A stretch of DNA of 64,000 nt from JAIBJN01 sp963838795 (GTDB taxonomy: Bacteria > Actinomycetota > Thermoleophilia > Gaiellales > Gaiellaceae), in assembly GCA_963838795.1 (NCBI GenBank), contig CAWISL010000005.1:248001-312000 (forward strand), given 5' to 3'. The translations under genes were made by a program, and so were the position numbers. The notes below the pieces were generated by a model. It worked only from the letters and a program-made list of their open reading frames with translations. It had not been told where the DNA came from and searched no databases. Shown here in pieces: positions 1 to 9,143 of the stretch. Within the stretch, counting starts at the first letter, position 1. The number at the start of each line of letters is the position of its first letter.

Positions 1-1002
1 CCCCGGATCGAACTGGGCCCTCGACTCGCCGACGATCTCCCGGCCGGCGTCGGCCCACGCGAGCGCGGGCCGGTACGGCCGGTCGCTCGTCATCGCGTCG
101 AGCGCGTCGGCGACGGCGAAGATCCGCGCCGCCAGCGGGATGTCTGTCGCCTCGATCCCGTCCGGGTAGCCGCTGCCGTCCCAGCGCTCGTGGTGCGAGC
201 GCACGATCCTGAGGCCCTCGCCCTGGAGGAAGGCGACGCCGCCGAGCATCTGCTCGCCCAGGAGCGTGTGCGTTCGCATCAGCCGGGTCTCGCCCTCGTT
301 CAGCGGCCCCGGCTTCTGCAGGATGCGGTCGGGGATCCCGATCTTGCCCACGTCGTGGAGCAGGAAGCCGTACTCCGCGCTCGGGTCGTCGACGAGCTCC
401 GGGCTGAGCGAGCGCGCCAGCTCCAGCGCGTAGCGCTGGACGCGCTGGGAGTGGGCGCGGGTGCCCGTGTCCTTCGACTCGAGGGCGCTCGCCAGCGCCG
501 CGACGGTCTGCCTGTAGGCGTTCTGGAGCAGGACGCGCTGGCCGCGCTCGATCTCGAGCAGGTGGCGCAGGTCGCGCGCGTAGAGGAGGAGCTGGTGCTC
601 GTCCTCGACCGGGCCCTCACCGCGCGCCGGGGGCGGGACGGCGCGAGCCCGCCGGTGAGCCGCTCGACGACGTCGAGGAGCTCGAGCGGGCTGAACGGCT
701 TTCGCAGGAACGCGTCGGCGCCGGAGTCGCGCGACGTCGCAGCGTCGTCGACGGAGCCGGAGAGGAGGACGACGGCGATGCCGACGGTGCTCGTCCTCCG
801 CCTTCAGTCGACGGCAGAGGTCGACGCCGCTCATGCCCGGCAGCCGAAGGTCGAGCACGATCGCGTCCGGACGTCGCAGCCGCACGGCCTCGAGCGCGGC
901 CTCGGCGGTCCCGGTGTCTTCCACCTCGACGTCCACGACCTCGAAGGTCGTGCGGAGGAGTGCCCGGAATGCGGCGTCGTCGTCGACGATGAGCAGGCGC
1001 AC
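1..1002 (-). CDS. Response regulator with HD-GYP output domain (partial, frameshifted)
   Basis: Predicted two-component regulator whose HD-GYP domain would hydrolyse cyclic di-GMP in the cytoplasm. The GTG start at 1002 has GGGAG about six bases upstream. The receiver opens with LLIVDDDAAF, has the phospho-acceptor Asp in IVLDLRLPGMSG and the Lys in FLRKPFSP. The output domain shows HDVGKIGIPD and SHHERWDGSGYPDG, the metal-binding and GYP signatures, then FAVADALDAMTSDRPYRPA. The frame is lost near 797 and regained near 630, so the second half of the receiver reads in another frame: two compensating indels. The C-terminus continues past base 1. The family is firm; the c-di-GMP activity is inferred. 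Confidence 0.85.
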   Translation of the reverse strand, partial: MRLLIVDDDAAFRALLRTTFEVVDVEVEDTGTAEAALEAVRLRRPDAIVLDLRLPGMSGVDLCRRLKAEDEHRRHRRRPPLRLRRRRCDVARLRRRRVPAKAVQPARAPRRRRAAHRRARAVPPPARGEGPVEDEHQLLLYARDLRHLLEIERGQRVLLQNAYRQTVAALASALESKDTGTRAHSQRVQRYALELARSLSPELVDDPSAEYGFLLHDVGKIGIPDRILQKPGPLNEGETRLMRTHTLLGEQMLGGVAFLQGEGLRIVRSHHERWDGSGYPDGIEATDIPLAARIFAVADALDAMTSDRPYRPALAWADAGREIVGESRAQFDPG

Positions 1003-1059
1003 TGGCGGCTCCCGTAATTCGGGGGAAGGCCTCGATCGGTTTGACGAGCGCGGCCTTGC

Positions 1060-1898
1060 CTAAAGGTAACTGTAAAAGCCCTCGCCCGTCTTGCGCCCGA
1101 GGCGGCCGGCGGCGACGTGCTCTCGCAGGAGCGGGCACGGCTCGTGCTTCTCGTTCCCGAGGCCGTCGCGCAAGCACCTCCATGATCGAGACGCAGGTGT
1201 CGAGCCCGATCAAGTCGGCGAGCGCGAGCGGGCCCAGGGGGTGGTTGAAGCCGAGCCTGGCGATCGTGTCGATCGCCTCGGCATCCGCGACGCCGTCTGG
1301 CAGCGCGTAGGCGGCCTCGTTGATGAACGGCATCAGGATCCGATTGGAGGCGAAGCCCGGGAAGTCGTTCACCTCCGCGGGCGTCTTGCCCAGCTCGCGG
1401 GAGAGCTCCGACGATCTCGCGAGACGGTCTCGTCGGAGGTGGCCGGGGCGCGAACGACCTCGACGAGGCTCATGACGGGCACGGGGTTGAAGAAGTGCAT
1501 CCCGATCACGCGCTCGGGCCTGCCCGTCACCGCGGCGAGCGAGGCGATCGGGATCGAGGAGGTGTTGGAGGCGAGGACCGCCTCCGGGCCGAGCGCGAGG
1601 TCGGCGCGGCGGAAGATCTCCTGCTTCACGCCTGCGTCCTCGACGACGGCCTCCACCATCAGGTCGGCGTCGGCGAGATCGTCCACCGGCTCGACCCGGG
1701 CGAGCACCTCGGCGGGATCGTGCGGCGCGCCCTTCGCCGCGAGCTTCTCCAGGCTCTTCGCCATCCCGGCGAGGCCCTTGTCGACGGCATCTGGAGCGGC
1801 GTCGTGGAGAAACACCGTCGGCCGGACGCGGCCATGACCTGCGCGATCCCGGCGCCCATCTGGCCGGCTCCGACGACGAGGACGCGCTCGAATCGCAT
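1060..1898 (-). CDS. hbd: 3-hydroxybutyryl-CoA dehydrogenase (frameshifted)
   Basis: NAD(P)-dependent oxidation of 3-hydroxyacyl-CoA in fatty-acid or butyrate metabolism. The Rossmann start VLVVGAGQMGAGIAQ, then SNTSSIPI, GMHFFNPVPVM, NRILMPFINEA and LGFNHPLGPLALADLIGLD are textbook for the family, and the protein ends GFYSYL-stop at 1060. Total length fits the usual 280 residues, but the motifs sit in different frames with changes near 1812, 1400 and 1170, so at least three indels are present. The ATG at 1898 follows a TAGGCT -10 box by eight bases, suggesting a leaderless mRNA. The thiolase at 3924-5075 could act in the same acyl-CoA pathway. Confidence 0.88.
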
Positions 1899-1906
1899 CG
1901 GCGGCG

Positions 1907-1912
1907 AGCCTA
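1907..1912 (-). promoter_or_regulatory. -10 box (TAGGCT) of the 3-hydroxybutyryl-CoA dehydrogenase gene
   Basis: TAGGCT on the minus strand ends eight bases before the ATG at 1898, which would place the transcript start at or next to the start codon. No convincing -35 was seen. Confidence 0.45.
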
Positions 1913-1952
1913 CTGGAACCCAGATCGATCCGGTGGTGTACTTGAGGTGTAG

Positions 1953-3250
1953 ATGAAGTTCAAGTTCCTCCTGGTTGCAGCAGCGGCCGCCGCCCTCGCG
2001 GGTTGCGGCGGTTCGAACGACGCGGGCGGGCCGATGACGGGCTCGACGGCCGCGACGACACGACGTCGCAACCCTCGTCGACCGCTCCGGAGGATCAGCT
2101 GCTCGCAGCGGCGAGCGACGCCGCCGGCAGCAAGCTCTTCTGGGTGGACGGGCGGACGCTCGAGCCGCTCGACGACCGCGGGGTCGAGGTGCCCTTCTTC
2201 ACCTCCGTGGGCGAGCTCTCGCCCGACGGTGATCAGCTCGCGGTGGGCGAGAGCGAGGGCGGCTCCGTCCTCTTGGTCGACCTCGAGAAGATGCGGGCAC
2301 TCGGCAAGGTTGACATCGGCTCCGCGTCCTACGTCGAACGGCTCCACTGGGTGAAGCCCGACCTCCTGCTCGCGTCGCTGGGCGGCACCCCGGGCAAGGT
2401 GGCCGCGATCAGTCCCGAGACACAGGAGATCCTGTCGGTGGAAGACCTCGGAGGCGCGACCCTCTACTCCCAGGAGGCCGGCAAGGAGCTGGCCGCCCTG
2501 GTCGCTCCGACGAGCCGGATCGGGCCCGCGCGGCTGGTGGTCTTCGACGGCAGCGAGCTCCGCGAGGTCGCGCTCCCCGACGTCCCCGCCGGCTGGGAGG
2601 AAATCGAGGGCACCGACGACGGCGACTACCGGGCCCGCCAGTCGGTGCCCGGGCTCGCGGTCGACCCGGAGGGCACGCGGGCGCTGGTCGTCCCGGCAGG
2701 CAACCGCGTCGCCGAGGTCGACCTCGACACGATGGAGGTCGGCTACCACGACCTGACCGCGCCCGTCTCCTTTTGGGGGCGCCTGCGCGACTGGCTGGAG
2801 CCCTCCGCCCACGCGAAGGCGATGGACGGCCCCGACCGAAACGCCGTCTGGCTCCCGAACGGGCTCGTCGCGGTCAGCGGCGCGCAGTACACGATGGACG
2901 GCGACAAGCTCGACGTCACGCCCGCCGGCCTCGTGCTCATCGATCCGAGCGACTGGAGCGTCCACCCGCTGAGCGACGAGCCGAGCTGGGTCACGTTCAG
3001 GGGCGGCGCGCTCCTCGCCTCGGCCTGGAGCATGGGTTCGAACGAGCAGAAGCTGCTCGTCTTCGCCGAGGATGGGGCGCCGCGCTTCACGCTCGCCCGC
3101 GACAACGCCGATCTCTCGCAGACGAACGGCAGCCACCTGTACGCGACGACGTCCAACGGCACCCGCTTCGAGATCGTCGACCTCGAGACCGGCGAGACCG
3201 TCGGCCGGGCAGCGCCCAGGCGCGAGACTTGGCTGCTCTACCTCAACTAG
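1953..3250 (+). CDS. Lipoprotein with beta-propeller-like repeats (one frameshift)
   Basis: Secreted, membrane-anchored protein of unknown role. The ATG at 1953 gives a classic lipoprotein signal, MKFKFLLVAAAAAALAGCGG, with lipidation at Cys18. After about 30 residues the frame changes (near 2040-2070), and the rest reads without a stop to 3250. The body has repeated short strands of the type SPDGDQLAVGE, VDPEGTRALVV and WLPNGLVAVSG, which resemble WD40-like or LpqB-type propeller blades. It is divergent from the dehydrogenase gene at 1060-1898. I do not recognise a specific function. Confidence 0.75.
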
Positions 3251-3287
3251 CCGTGCTGCTCGACGCAGCCCTCGCGCGCCTCGAGCC

Positions 3288-3890
3288 CTAGCCGGCCGGG
3301 CAGTCGACGGGACCGGTCGGCACGGGCACGATCTCGAGCGGTGCGTTCGCGTCGACGAGCAGGCCCAGCGCGGCGGACGTGTCGCCGCTGCGCCCGTCCG
3401 CGGTCTCGAACGCGAGGAAGAGCTCGAGCTCGTAGACACCGGGCGCGAGATCCACCTGCCAGGTCGTCGCCGCCCCGGGACCGAGCGGGATCCGGGCGAG
3501 GGCTGGGCGGTCGCACCCGAGCCGACGGACGATCGCGCGCCCGTCGACCTCGGACTCCTCGACGAGGATCGCGATCTCCTCACCCGGGCGGACCGTGCTC
3601 AGCTGCTCGGGCGAAGGCTGCTCCATGTCGGTGCAAAGACCCGTGCCCTGGCCCGACTCCTCGTCGACGTAGGTCACGCAGAAGCCACCGCCCACCGCCA
3701 CCTGGCGGCCGGCGTCGCTCTCGAGCACGATCTCGGGCGGCTTCGTCCTCTCGGCCTCGGCGAGCGGCGGCGAGGTCGCCGTCTCGGGCACCTGCGACGT
3801 GCTCGCCGGGCTCTCTCCACTCAGCACGTCGACCGCGCCGCAGCCGGTCAGGACGGCGGAGAGCGCAAGGAGGCACGACCAGGCCTTCAT
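3288..3890 (-). CDS. Small lipoprotein, unknown function
   Basis: A 200-residue predicted lipoprotein: MKAWSCLLALSAVLTGC gives the signal peptide and lipobox with Cys17. A Pro/Thr/Ser-rich linker runs to about residue 45 and is followed by a compact beta-rich domain with a few Cys (GGFCVTYVD, TGLCTDME, RLGCDRP). A GGAGAG-like Shine-Dalgarno sits upstream of the ATG at 3890. It converges on the lipoprotein gene ending at 3250, with only 37 bases between the stops. No known domain recognised. Confidence 0.75.
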   Translation of the reverse strand: MKAWSCLLALSAVLTGCGAVDVLSGESPASTSQVPETATSPPLAEAERTKPPEIVLESDAGRQVAVGGGFCVTYVDEESGQGTGLCTDMEQPSPEQLSTVRPGEEIAILVEESEVDGRAIVRRLGCDRPALARIPLGPGAATTWQVDLAPGVYELELFLAFETADGRSGDTSAALGLLVDANAPLEIVPVPTGPVDCPAG

Positions 3891-3923
3891 GCTCGTTGAA
3901 CCGCTCTCCGGCCGCGAATGTTC

Positions 3924-5075
3924 CTAGACCTCGAGCAGCAGCGCGTCGCCCTGGCCGCCGCCGGAGCAGATGGCCGCGAGGCCGAGCCCGCCGCCGTTTC
4001 GGCGCAGCTCGTAGATCATCGTCCCGACGATGCGCGCGCCGGAGGCGCCGACCGGGTGGCCGAGCGCGACGGCGCCGCCGTTCACGTTCGACTTCTCGGG
4101 ATCGGCGCCGAGCATCTTTAGCGAATTGACGGTTACCGAGGAGAACGCCTCGTTGATCTCGATCCGGTCGACGTCGTCGATCGTCTTCCCTGCCTTGTCG
4201 AGGGCGCGCGCGGCAGCCTTCGCCGGGGTGCGGGCGAGGTAGGCGAACTCGTCGGCGATGTAAGCGGAGCCGACGATCGTCGCCAGGATCTCGAGGCCGC
4301 GCTTGCGAGCGAACTCCTCGCTCGTGACCACGAGCGCGCCGGCGCCGTCGTTCACGCCCGGGGCGTTGCCGGCCGTCGTCGTCCCCTCGGGGTCGAAGAC
4401 CGGCTTCAGGCTCGCCAGCTTCTCCAGGGTCGTGTCGCGGCGAGGAGCCTCGTCCGTGTCGACGCCGTTCACGGAGACGAGCTCGTCCAGGAAGCGCCCC
4501 TCGTCGATGGCGGCGACCGCGCGTTGATGGGAGCGCAGCGCCCACGCGTCCTGCTCCTCGCGCGTGATGCCGAGCTCGCGCGAGACGAAGGACGCCTGCT
4601 CGACCATGTGCTTGCCGTCGAAGGCCGAGACGAGCCCGTCGTGGAGCATGAGGTCGATGACGGCGCCGTCGCCGAGCCGGTAACCGAAGCGCGCCTTCTT
4701 GAGGATGTAGGGCGCGTTCGACATCGACTCCATGCCGCCCGCGACGATCACGTCGTGGTCGCCGGCGCGGATCATCTGGTCGGCGATCTCGACCGCGCGC
4801 ACGCTCGAGGCGCACACCTTGTTGATCGTGTCGCTCGGCACCTCCTTGGGGAGGCCGGCGCCAACGGCCGCCTGCCGTGCCGGCGCCTGGCCGGCGCCGC
4901 CCTGGAGCACCTGCCCCATGATCACGTACTCGACCTCGTCGTCGCGCACGTCGACGCGGTCGAGCGCGCCGCGGATCGCGATCGCACCGAGGGCAGGCGC
5001 CTCGTAGTCCTTCAGCGCTCCGCCGAACTTCCCGAACGGGGTGCGAACGGCGGAAACGATCACGGAGCGGGCCAT
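3924..5075 (-). CDS. Acetyl-CoA C-acetyltransferase (thiolase)
   Basis: Condenses or cleaves acyl-CoA (acetoacetyl-CoA to two acetyl-CoA) in the cytoplasm. The 383-residue protein starts MARSVIVSAVRTPFGKFGG, has the acyl-accepting Cys in NKVCASSVRA, the GHPVGASGARI His motif and the second catalytic Cys in ICSGGGQGDA at the end. Length matches the family (about 390). The frame stays open upstream of 5075, but thiolases begin at this Met, and a TACGCT -10 box lies six bases before it, which settles the start and implies a leaderless mRNA. It probably works with the 3-hydroxybutyryl-CoA dehydrogenase. Confidence 0.95.
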   Translation of the reverse strand: MARSVIVSAVRTPFGKFGGALKDYEAPALGAIAIRGALDRVDVRDDEVEYVIMGQVLQGGAGQAPARQAAVGAGLPKEVPSDTINKVCASSVRAVEIADQMIRAGDHDVIVAGGMESMSNAPYILKKARFGYRLGDGAVIDLMLHDGLVSAFDGKHMVEQASFVSRELGITREEQDAWALRSHQRAVAAIDEGRFLDELVSVNGVDTDEAPRRDTTLEKLASLKPVFDPEGTTTAGNAPGVNDGAGALVVTSEEFARKRGLEILATIVGSAYIADEFAYLARTPAKAAARALDKAGKTIDDVDRIEINEAFSSVTVNSLKMLGADPEKSNVNGGAVALGHPVGASGARIVGTMIYELRRNGGGLGLAAICSGGGQGDALLLEV

Positions 5076-5081
5076 CTGGCC

Positions 5082-5087
5082 AGCGTA
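5082..5087 (-). promoter_or_regulatory. -10 box (TACGCT) of the thiolase gene
   Basis: TACGCT ends six bases before the ATG at 5075. It is the same hexamer as in front of the trp leader peptide. Confidence 0.5.
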
Positions 5088-5112
5088 CCAACCGGTGGAT
5101 GCGCGACCGCGC

Positions 5113-6393
5113 CTACGCCTGGGCCTCGGTCCGCTCGGCGCCGAGCCGGCTCGAGCCAGCCCACTCCCAAAGCGGCTCGCCGTCGAGGCTCTCGATGCGG
5201 AAGTAGAAGCCCTCGTAGCGGCGGGGGTCGCCGAGCTCCTCGAGGAACTTCGAGAGGTACTGATCCAGAAACGCCTCGGCGTCATCGGTCCGGAACGTGA
5301 TCGCCGGGACGACGCCGGCCGGCTGAAGGAGGGCGTACTCGTCGAAGTGCACGCTGCTCCGCCCGTCGGCGCGGTGCACCTCACGCGAGAGCGCGCGTGG
5401 GTCGTCGAGTCCGCCGCTCCACGGCCCGCCCTCGATGTCCATCCAGGCGCCGTCGAAGGTGAGGCCGACCACGGCCGGCAGCGCGAGCTCGCGCGAGCGG
5501 TCGCGGAACGCGCCGGCGACGAGCCAGGCCTCCCACTCGCCGCGGAGGCCGGCGTCCGGCTGCGGCCCTACGACGAGCTCGGCGCCGCGGTCGGTGGCCG
5601 CCACCGTGACGCTGCGAAGCACGCTCGGCCCGACCCCCTCGACGATCGCGCCAAGCAGCGCGCGCTGCTCCGCCGAGCCACCCGCAACCGCCGGCTGCGG
5701 CGGGCCCTCGGAGCGGTGGCACGGCTCGCTGTAGCGCCCGCAGGAGTTCCCGTTGGCGACCAGGGACACCTCGTCCGCGACATACGTCCAGTTCGGACGC
5801 TCCGCCTCGCGGCAGTGGATCCGCGTGCGCACGCGGTCGCCCGACGAGTAGCGTGACAGCGTGACGCTGGGAACATCCGCCCCGGACGCAACCACGATGT
5901 TCAGGAGCAGCCCCCGGTAGGCGCTCCCCGCGGCGTCGGTAGTGCCGACCTGGAGCGCGAAGATCCGGTCCTGGTACGGCTCGAAGTCTCCCTCGACCAC
6001 GAAGGAGCCGGGCTCGGAGCAGGGCGGGCCGAGGATGATCCGCTCCAGCGCGGTCGGGTATTCCACGACCGCGCTGCCGCTGTATGCGGGTGCAAGGTAA
6101 ACGGCCCAGTCGTCCTCCAAGCCGACCGCGGCCGCCGGGTCGACGCCCTTGACGGCGAACACCGTCACCGTGCTCTCGCCGGAGTCACCGTCGCCGTCGT
6201 CGCACCCGGGCACCGTTCCCTCGCCGATCGCCTCCCCGAGCTCCGGCGGAAGCCGGGTTCCCGACCCCTGGTAGCGCACGCCGTTCCAGTCCAGCGCGGC
6301 GTCGCAGCTCGCATCGCTGTCGCCCTCCCCGCTGCCGGCGGCGCACCCCGCGAGGAGGCCCGCACTCACCGCGAGAAGGAGCGCGACTCGCAT
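5113..6393 (-). CDS. Lipoprotein, unknown function
   Basis: 426-residue predicted lipoprotein: MRVALLLAVSAGLLAGC with Cys17 as lipidated residue, then an acidic Gly/Asp/Ser linker. The mature part has scattered Cys (SCDAALDW, PGCDDGD, GPPCSEPG, RIHCREAE, GNSCGRYSEPCHR), which could form disulfides outside the cell. I see no known domain. The frame is intact over 1.28 kb. It lies between the thiolase and the M48 protease genes, all on the minus strand, with 37 and 43 bases between them. Confidence 0.8.
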   Translation of the reverse strand: MRVALLLAVSAGLLAGCAAGSGEGDSDASCDAALDWNGVRYQGSGTRLPPELGEAIGEGTVPGCDDGDGDSGESTVTVFAVKGVDPAAAVGLEDDWAVYLAPAYSGSAVVEYPTALERIILGPPCSEPGSFVVEGDFEPYQDRIFALQVGTTDAAGSAYRGLLLNIVVASGADVPSVTLSRYSSGDRVRTRIHCREAERPNWTYVADEVSLVANGNSCGRYSEPCHRSEGPPQPAVAGGSAEQRALLGAIVEGVGPSVLRSVTVAATDRGAELVVGPQPDAGLRGEWEAWLVAGAFRDRSRELALPAVVGLTFDGAWMDIEGGPWSGGLDDPRALSREVHRADGRSSVHFDEYALLQPAGVVPAITFRTDDAEAFLDQYLSKFLEELGDPRRYEGFYFRIESLDGEPLWEWAGSSRLGAERTEAQA

Positions 6394-6436
6394 CGGCCGT
6401 CACAAGCTTGGACGGCGGCGGGCCGCGAAAGTTCCG

Positions 6437-7644
6437 TCAGCGGCCGTTGCGCTCGCGCCAGGCCTCGGCCATCGCCACGCGTTTCGCCATCGACGGATGC
6501 GTGTCGAAGAGGAGGTACGACCACGTCGGCGGGCTCGGGTCGGCCATCGCCTCCGCGGCAAAGCCGCGCCAGAGGCTGCTCATTGCCTCCGGATCCTCCG
6601 TCGTCTCGAGCGCGACCCAGTCCGCTTCGGCCTCCAGGTTGCGGGTGATCGCGTTCAGCAGCGGCAGCGCCGCGAACTGGAGGACGACGAGGACGAGCAG
6701 GGCGAGAGGAACCGCGGCGGGCTCGCGCATACCCCCGCGGCGCCTCGCCGCCCAGGCGATCAGGAACGCGCCGGGAATCGCGAAGAGGGCGTACCAGGCG
6801 ATGCTCTTCCAGAGATGGTTCCGCGAGTGATGGGCCAGCTCGTGGGCGAGGACTGCCCGCACCTCGTCGTCGTCGAAGCGCCTCACGAGCGTGTTCCAGA
6901 GGATGATGCGCCGGCTGGGCCCGAGCCCGGTGGCGGCGGCGTTCGGGCTCTCCCAGGCGTCCACCCTCTGGATCCGCACCGGGATGGGCGGCAGGCCCTG
7001 CTCCTCGGCGAGGCCGTCCGCCTCGCGGACGAGGCGGGGCGGCGCGTCGCGCTGCGCCGGGATCAGGTACGGCGAGACGAAGGTGAGGAGCGCGGCGAGC
7101 CCGACGAAGACGAACGCGCCCGGTATCCACCACCAGTTGCCGAGGGGGCCGGCGAGGCCCATGACGATCAGGAGCGCGAAGCAGACGAACAGGAACTCGG
7201 CGCCCAGGGCGAACCAGTTGAGGAAGATCCACTCGCCGTAGCCGAGCTCGGAGACGTCGTGGCGGCGCTGCCACCAGAGATCGACGATACCGAAGGGGAT
7301 CTGGACGAGCCAGACGATGGCGAGCCCGAGCATGCCGAGGAGCATCCCGGTGCCGATCCGGCCCGCCGCCGACTCCTTCGCAAAGCGCACGCCGTAGCGG
7401 GCGTAGACGGCGAAGACGCCGATGAGCACGAGCGCGGACGCGACGTAGCTCCAGCGGAGGAAGCGCTCGAAGCCGCGCGCCTCGTCGAGCTCGGGCTCGG
7501 GGAGCACGTCGGCTGCGGCAACGTCCGGGAGCCGTAGGCCGTCGGGGACCGACGTCTGCCAGAGCCACCACGCCGCGACCGCCCAGCCGGCCGCGAGGAG
7601 CCGCTACGACGAGAGCGACGAGCGGCCGCAGTGGGCCGGGCCAT
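6437..7644 (-). CDS. M48-family membrane zinc protease (one frameshift near the N-terminus)
   Basis: Integral-membrane metalloprotease of the Ste24/HtpX type. The zinc motif HELAH occurs in AVLAHELAHHSRNH and the third ligand in NLEAEADWVALE. Several hydrophobic segments flank it (ASALVLIGVFAVYA, FVCFALLIVMGLAG, PLALLVLVVLQFAALPLL). Clean reading starts at 7507, but a natural N-terminus with another membrane segment (LLAAGWAVAAWWLWQTSVPDG) lies upstream in frame, after an in-frame stop. The ATG at 7644 is the best start and needs one frame change near 7600. The gene overlaps the end of the DUF4389 gene. Confidence 0.87.
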
Positions 7645-8935
7645 GCGGGCAGCGCCTCCGCCGGTCCTCGGCGGCCGGGCGTATTCGGTCGGGCCCGCTG
7701 AAGGGGTAGCTGTCCGTCAGGAGGTACTCGTACGCATAGGTCTGGGCGAGGTAGCGCAGGCAGTAGGCGCCGAGGTTGCGTAGGCCCTCGCGGCATGCGG
7801 CCCAGGAAGAGGCCGACGAACCAGCCGAGGAAGGCCGCGAGCCCCAGAGCGCTCCGGTGAGCCCCCAGGCCAGCAAGTGCGCGGGTATCGCGAGGGGGCC
7901 GCGGAAGAGCGTCTTGAGCCGGTTCTGCCGCTCGCGCGGGGCGATCTGAAGGTCGACCGGATAGCTCCCGGGCGTGCCCGTGAAGCCGGGGAAGGGGTTC
8001 GCGACGAGCAAGAGGAAGGCGAGGACGTGCGTCTCATAGCGGAGGTAGGCGCCGAGGAACCGGTGCAGGGGCCTCGGGCAGCCGGCCCGGTGATAGCGTC
8101 GCAAACCAGCCGAGCACGAGCGCGAAGAAGACCGCGACGCCCCAGAGGACCAGCCAGACGAGGTGCGGCATGGTCAGCAGGAGCCGGAAGAAGACCGTGA
8201 GCCGCGTGCGGCGCAGGTCGTCCTCGACGGGAGCTTCACCGGCTTCTACGGGGTGGGCTGGGTCGCGGCCGGGTCGCGCGGGTCGGCGTCGGGATAGCGG
8301 TCGGTGAGGAAGAGGAGGTAGCCGGCGGTCTGCGCCGAGTAGCGAAGGCCATAGGCAGCAGGTCCCGGAAGCCAGGGGCATCCGGCCCAGCGCGATGCAG
8401 ACGAACCAGCCGAGGAACGCCACGAGGGCGACGAGCCCACGCTCCCGGAGAAGGAGTAGGCGAAGCTCTCCCACCACTCGTCCGCGCCGCCGGTGCTGGA
8501 GTACTGCCCACCCGAGCCGCCCCCCGGAGGGGCGCCGACCAGGGTCCGGTGACGAGGAGCGCCGGAACGGCCAGGACGATCCGGAACGCGGTCCTCCAGC
8601 GGCTTTGCTGGGCCGGCTTGCCGATCTTGACGTCGACCGGATAGTCGCCCGCCTCGCCGCCGAATCCCGGATAGTCGTTCGCGGCGAGGAAGAGGAAGGC
8701 AGTACAGGTGGGTGGAGTAGCGGACGAGCTTCCGAAGAAGCTGTGCAGAGGCTCGGGAAGCCGCCCGGCGAAGAGAACGAGGAGCCAGCTGACAATCGCG
8801 ACGAAGAAGAGCCCCGATGCGCCAGATCGTGAGCCAGATCAGATGCGGGATCGCCAGGAGCAGCCGGAAGAAGACGGTCAGCCGCGAGCGGCGCAGGTCG
8901 TCCGCCACGACCAGGCGGATGGGATGCGGCTCCAT
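7604..8935 (-). CDS. Membrane protein with two DUF4389 domains (many frameshifts)
   Basis: Membrane protein of unknown function with two tandem DUF4389 units. Each unit starts DDLRRSRLTVFFRLLLAIPH or the near copy DDLRRTRLTVFFRLLLTMPH (about 8905 and 8230). Each continues with a membrane helix, an ANxxPGFxGxxGxYPVD-type turn, more helices, then a Tyr-rich end (GYLLFLTDRYPDADP; YAYEYLLTDSYPFSG). In relatives I recall this is one protein with two units. Here the pieces lie in at least six alternating frames, the densest set of breaks in the window. The ATG at 8935 starts MEPHPIRLVVADDLRR. Whether it is one gene or two is the main doubt. Confidence 0.75.
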
Positions 8936-8973
8936 CGCCGCCGATTATTGCCGTCTCTTGCAGACAGGCGGAG

Positions 8974-9003
8974 TTGACGTGCCCTGCGACGCTCGCCTAC
9001 GCT
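8974..9003 (+). promoter_or_regulatory. Promoter of the trp operon
   Basis: TTGACG (8974-8979), an 18-base spacer and TACGCT (8998-9003) form a good vegetative promoter. The expected start point is at about 9010-9012, on or just before the ATG of the leader peptide, so the transcript would be leaderless with respect to trpL. Confidence 0.6.
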
Positions 9004-9011
9004 CCCGGCAG

Positions 9012-9077
9012 ATGACCCCTCCCGTCCGCACCTGGTGGGCTTGGCGCCGCGAGCGGAGCGGGAGCGTCGCCTGCTAG
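9012..9077 (+). CDS. trpL: trp operon leader peptide
   Basis: A 21-codon reading frame begins MTPPVRTWWAWRRE and stops with TAG at 9075-9077. Three of its first eleven codons are TGG, two of them adjacent, at 9033-9044. It lies 67 bases upstream of trpE, in the same direction, just after a good promoter. This is what is expected of a leader peptide that senses tryptophanyl-tRNA by ribosome stalling. No homologue is needed to see the logic, but activity is inferred. Confidence 0.75.
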   Translation: MTPPVRTWWAWRRERSGSVAC

Positions 9078-9130
9078 CGCAGAGGCATCCTCACAGCCCG
9101 CTCCGCTCGTCGACCCCCGCCAGGAGGGTC
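9021..9130 (+). promoter_or_regulatory. Candidate trp attenuator (mutually exclusive hairpins)
   Basis: Three inverted repeats compete. CCCGTCCGC (9021-9029), inside the leader peptide, can pair with GCGGAGCGGG (9053-9062) with one bulged base. CGAGCGGAGCGGG (9050-9062) is a perfect 13-base complement of CCCGCTCCGCTCG (9097-9109). A third stem, GACCCCC/GGAGGGTC (9112-9130), holds the AGGAGGG Shine-Dalgarno (9122-9128) of trpE. A ribosome stalled on the Trp codons would cover the first arm and free the second. There is no T-run, so control may act on translation of trpE or through Rho. Confidence 0.5.
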
Positions 9131-9143
9131 CTTTCGTACTGCC

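Noticed and set aside
9000..9066. Pairing of CGCTCCCG (9000-9007) with CGGGAGCG (9059-9066) as an attenuator arm
   Set aside because: The first arm overlaps the -10 box and would not be in the transcript if it starts at about 9012.
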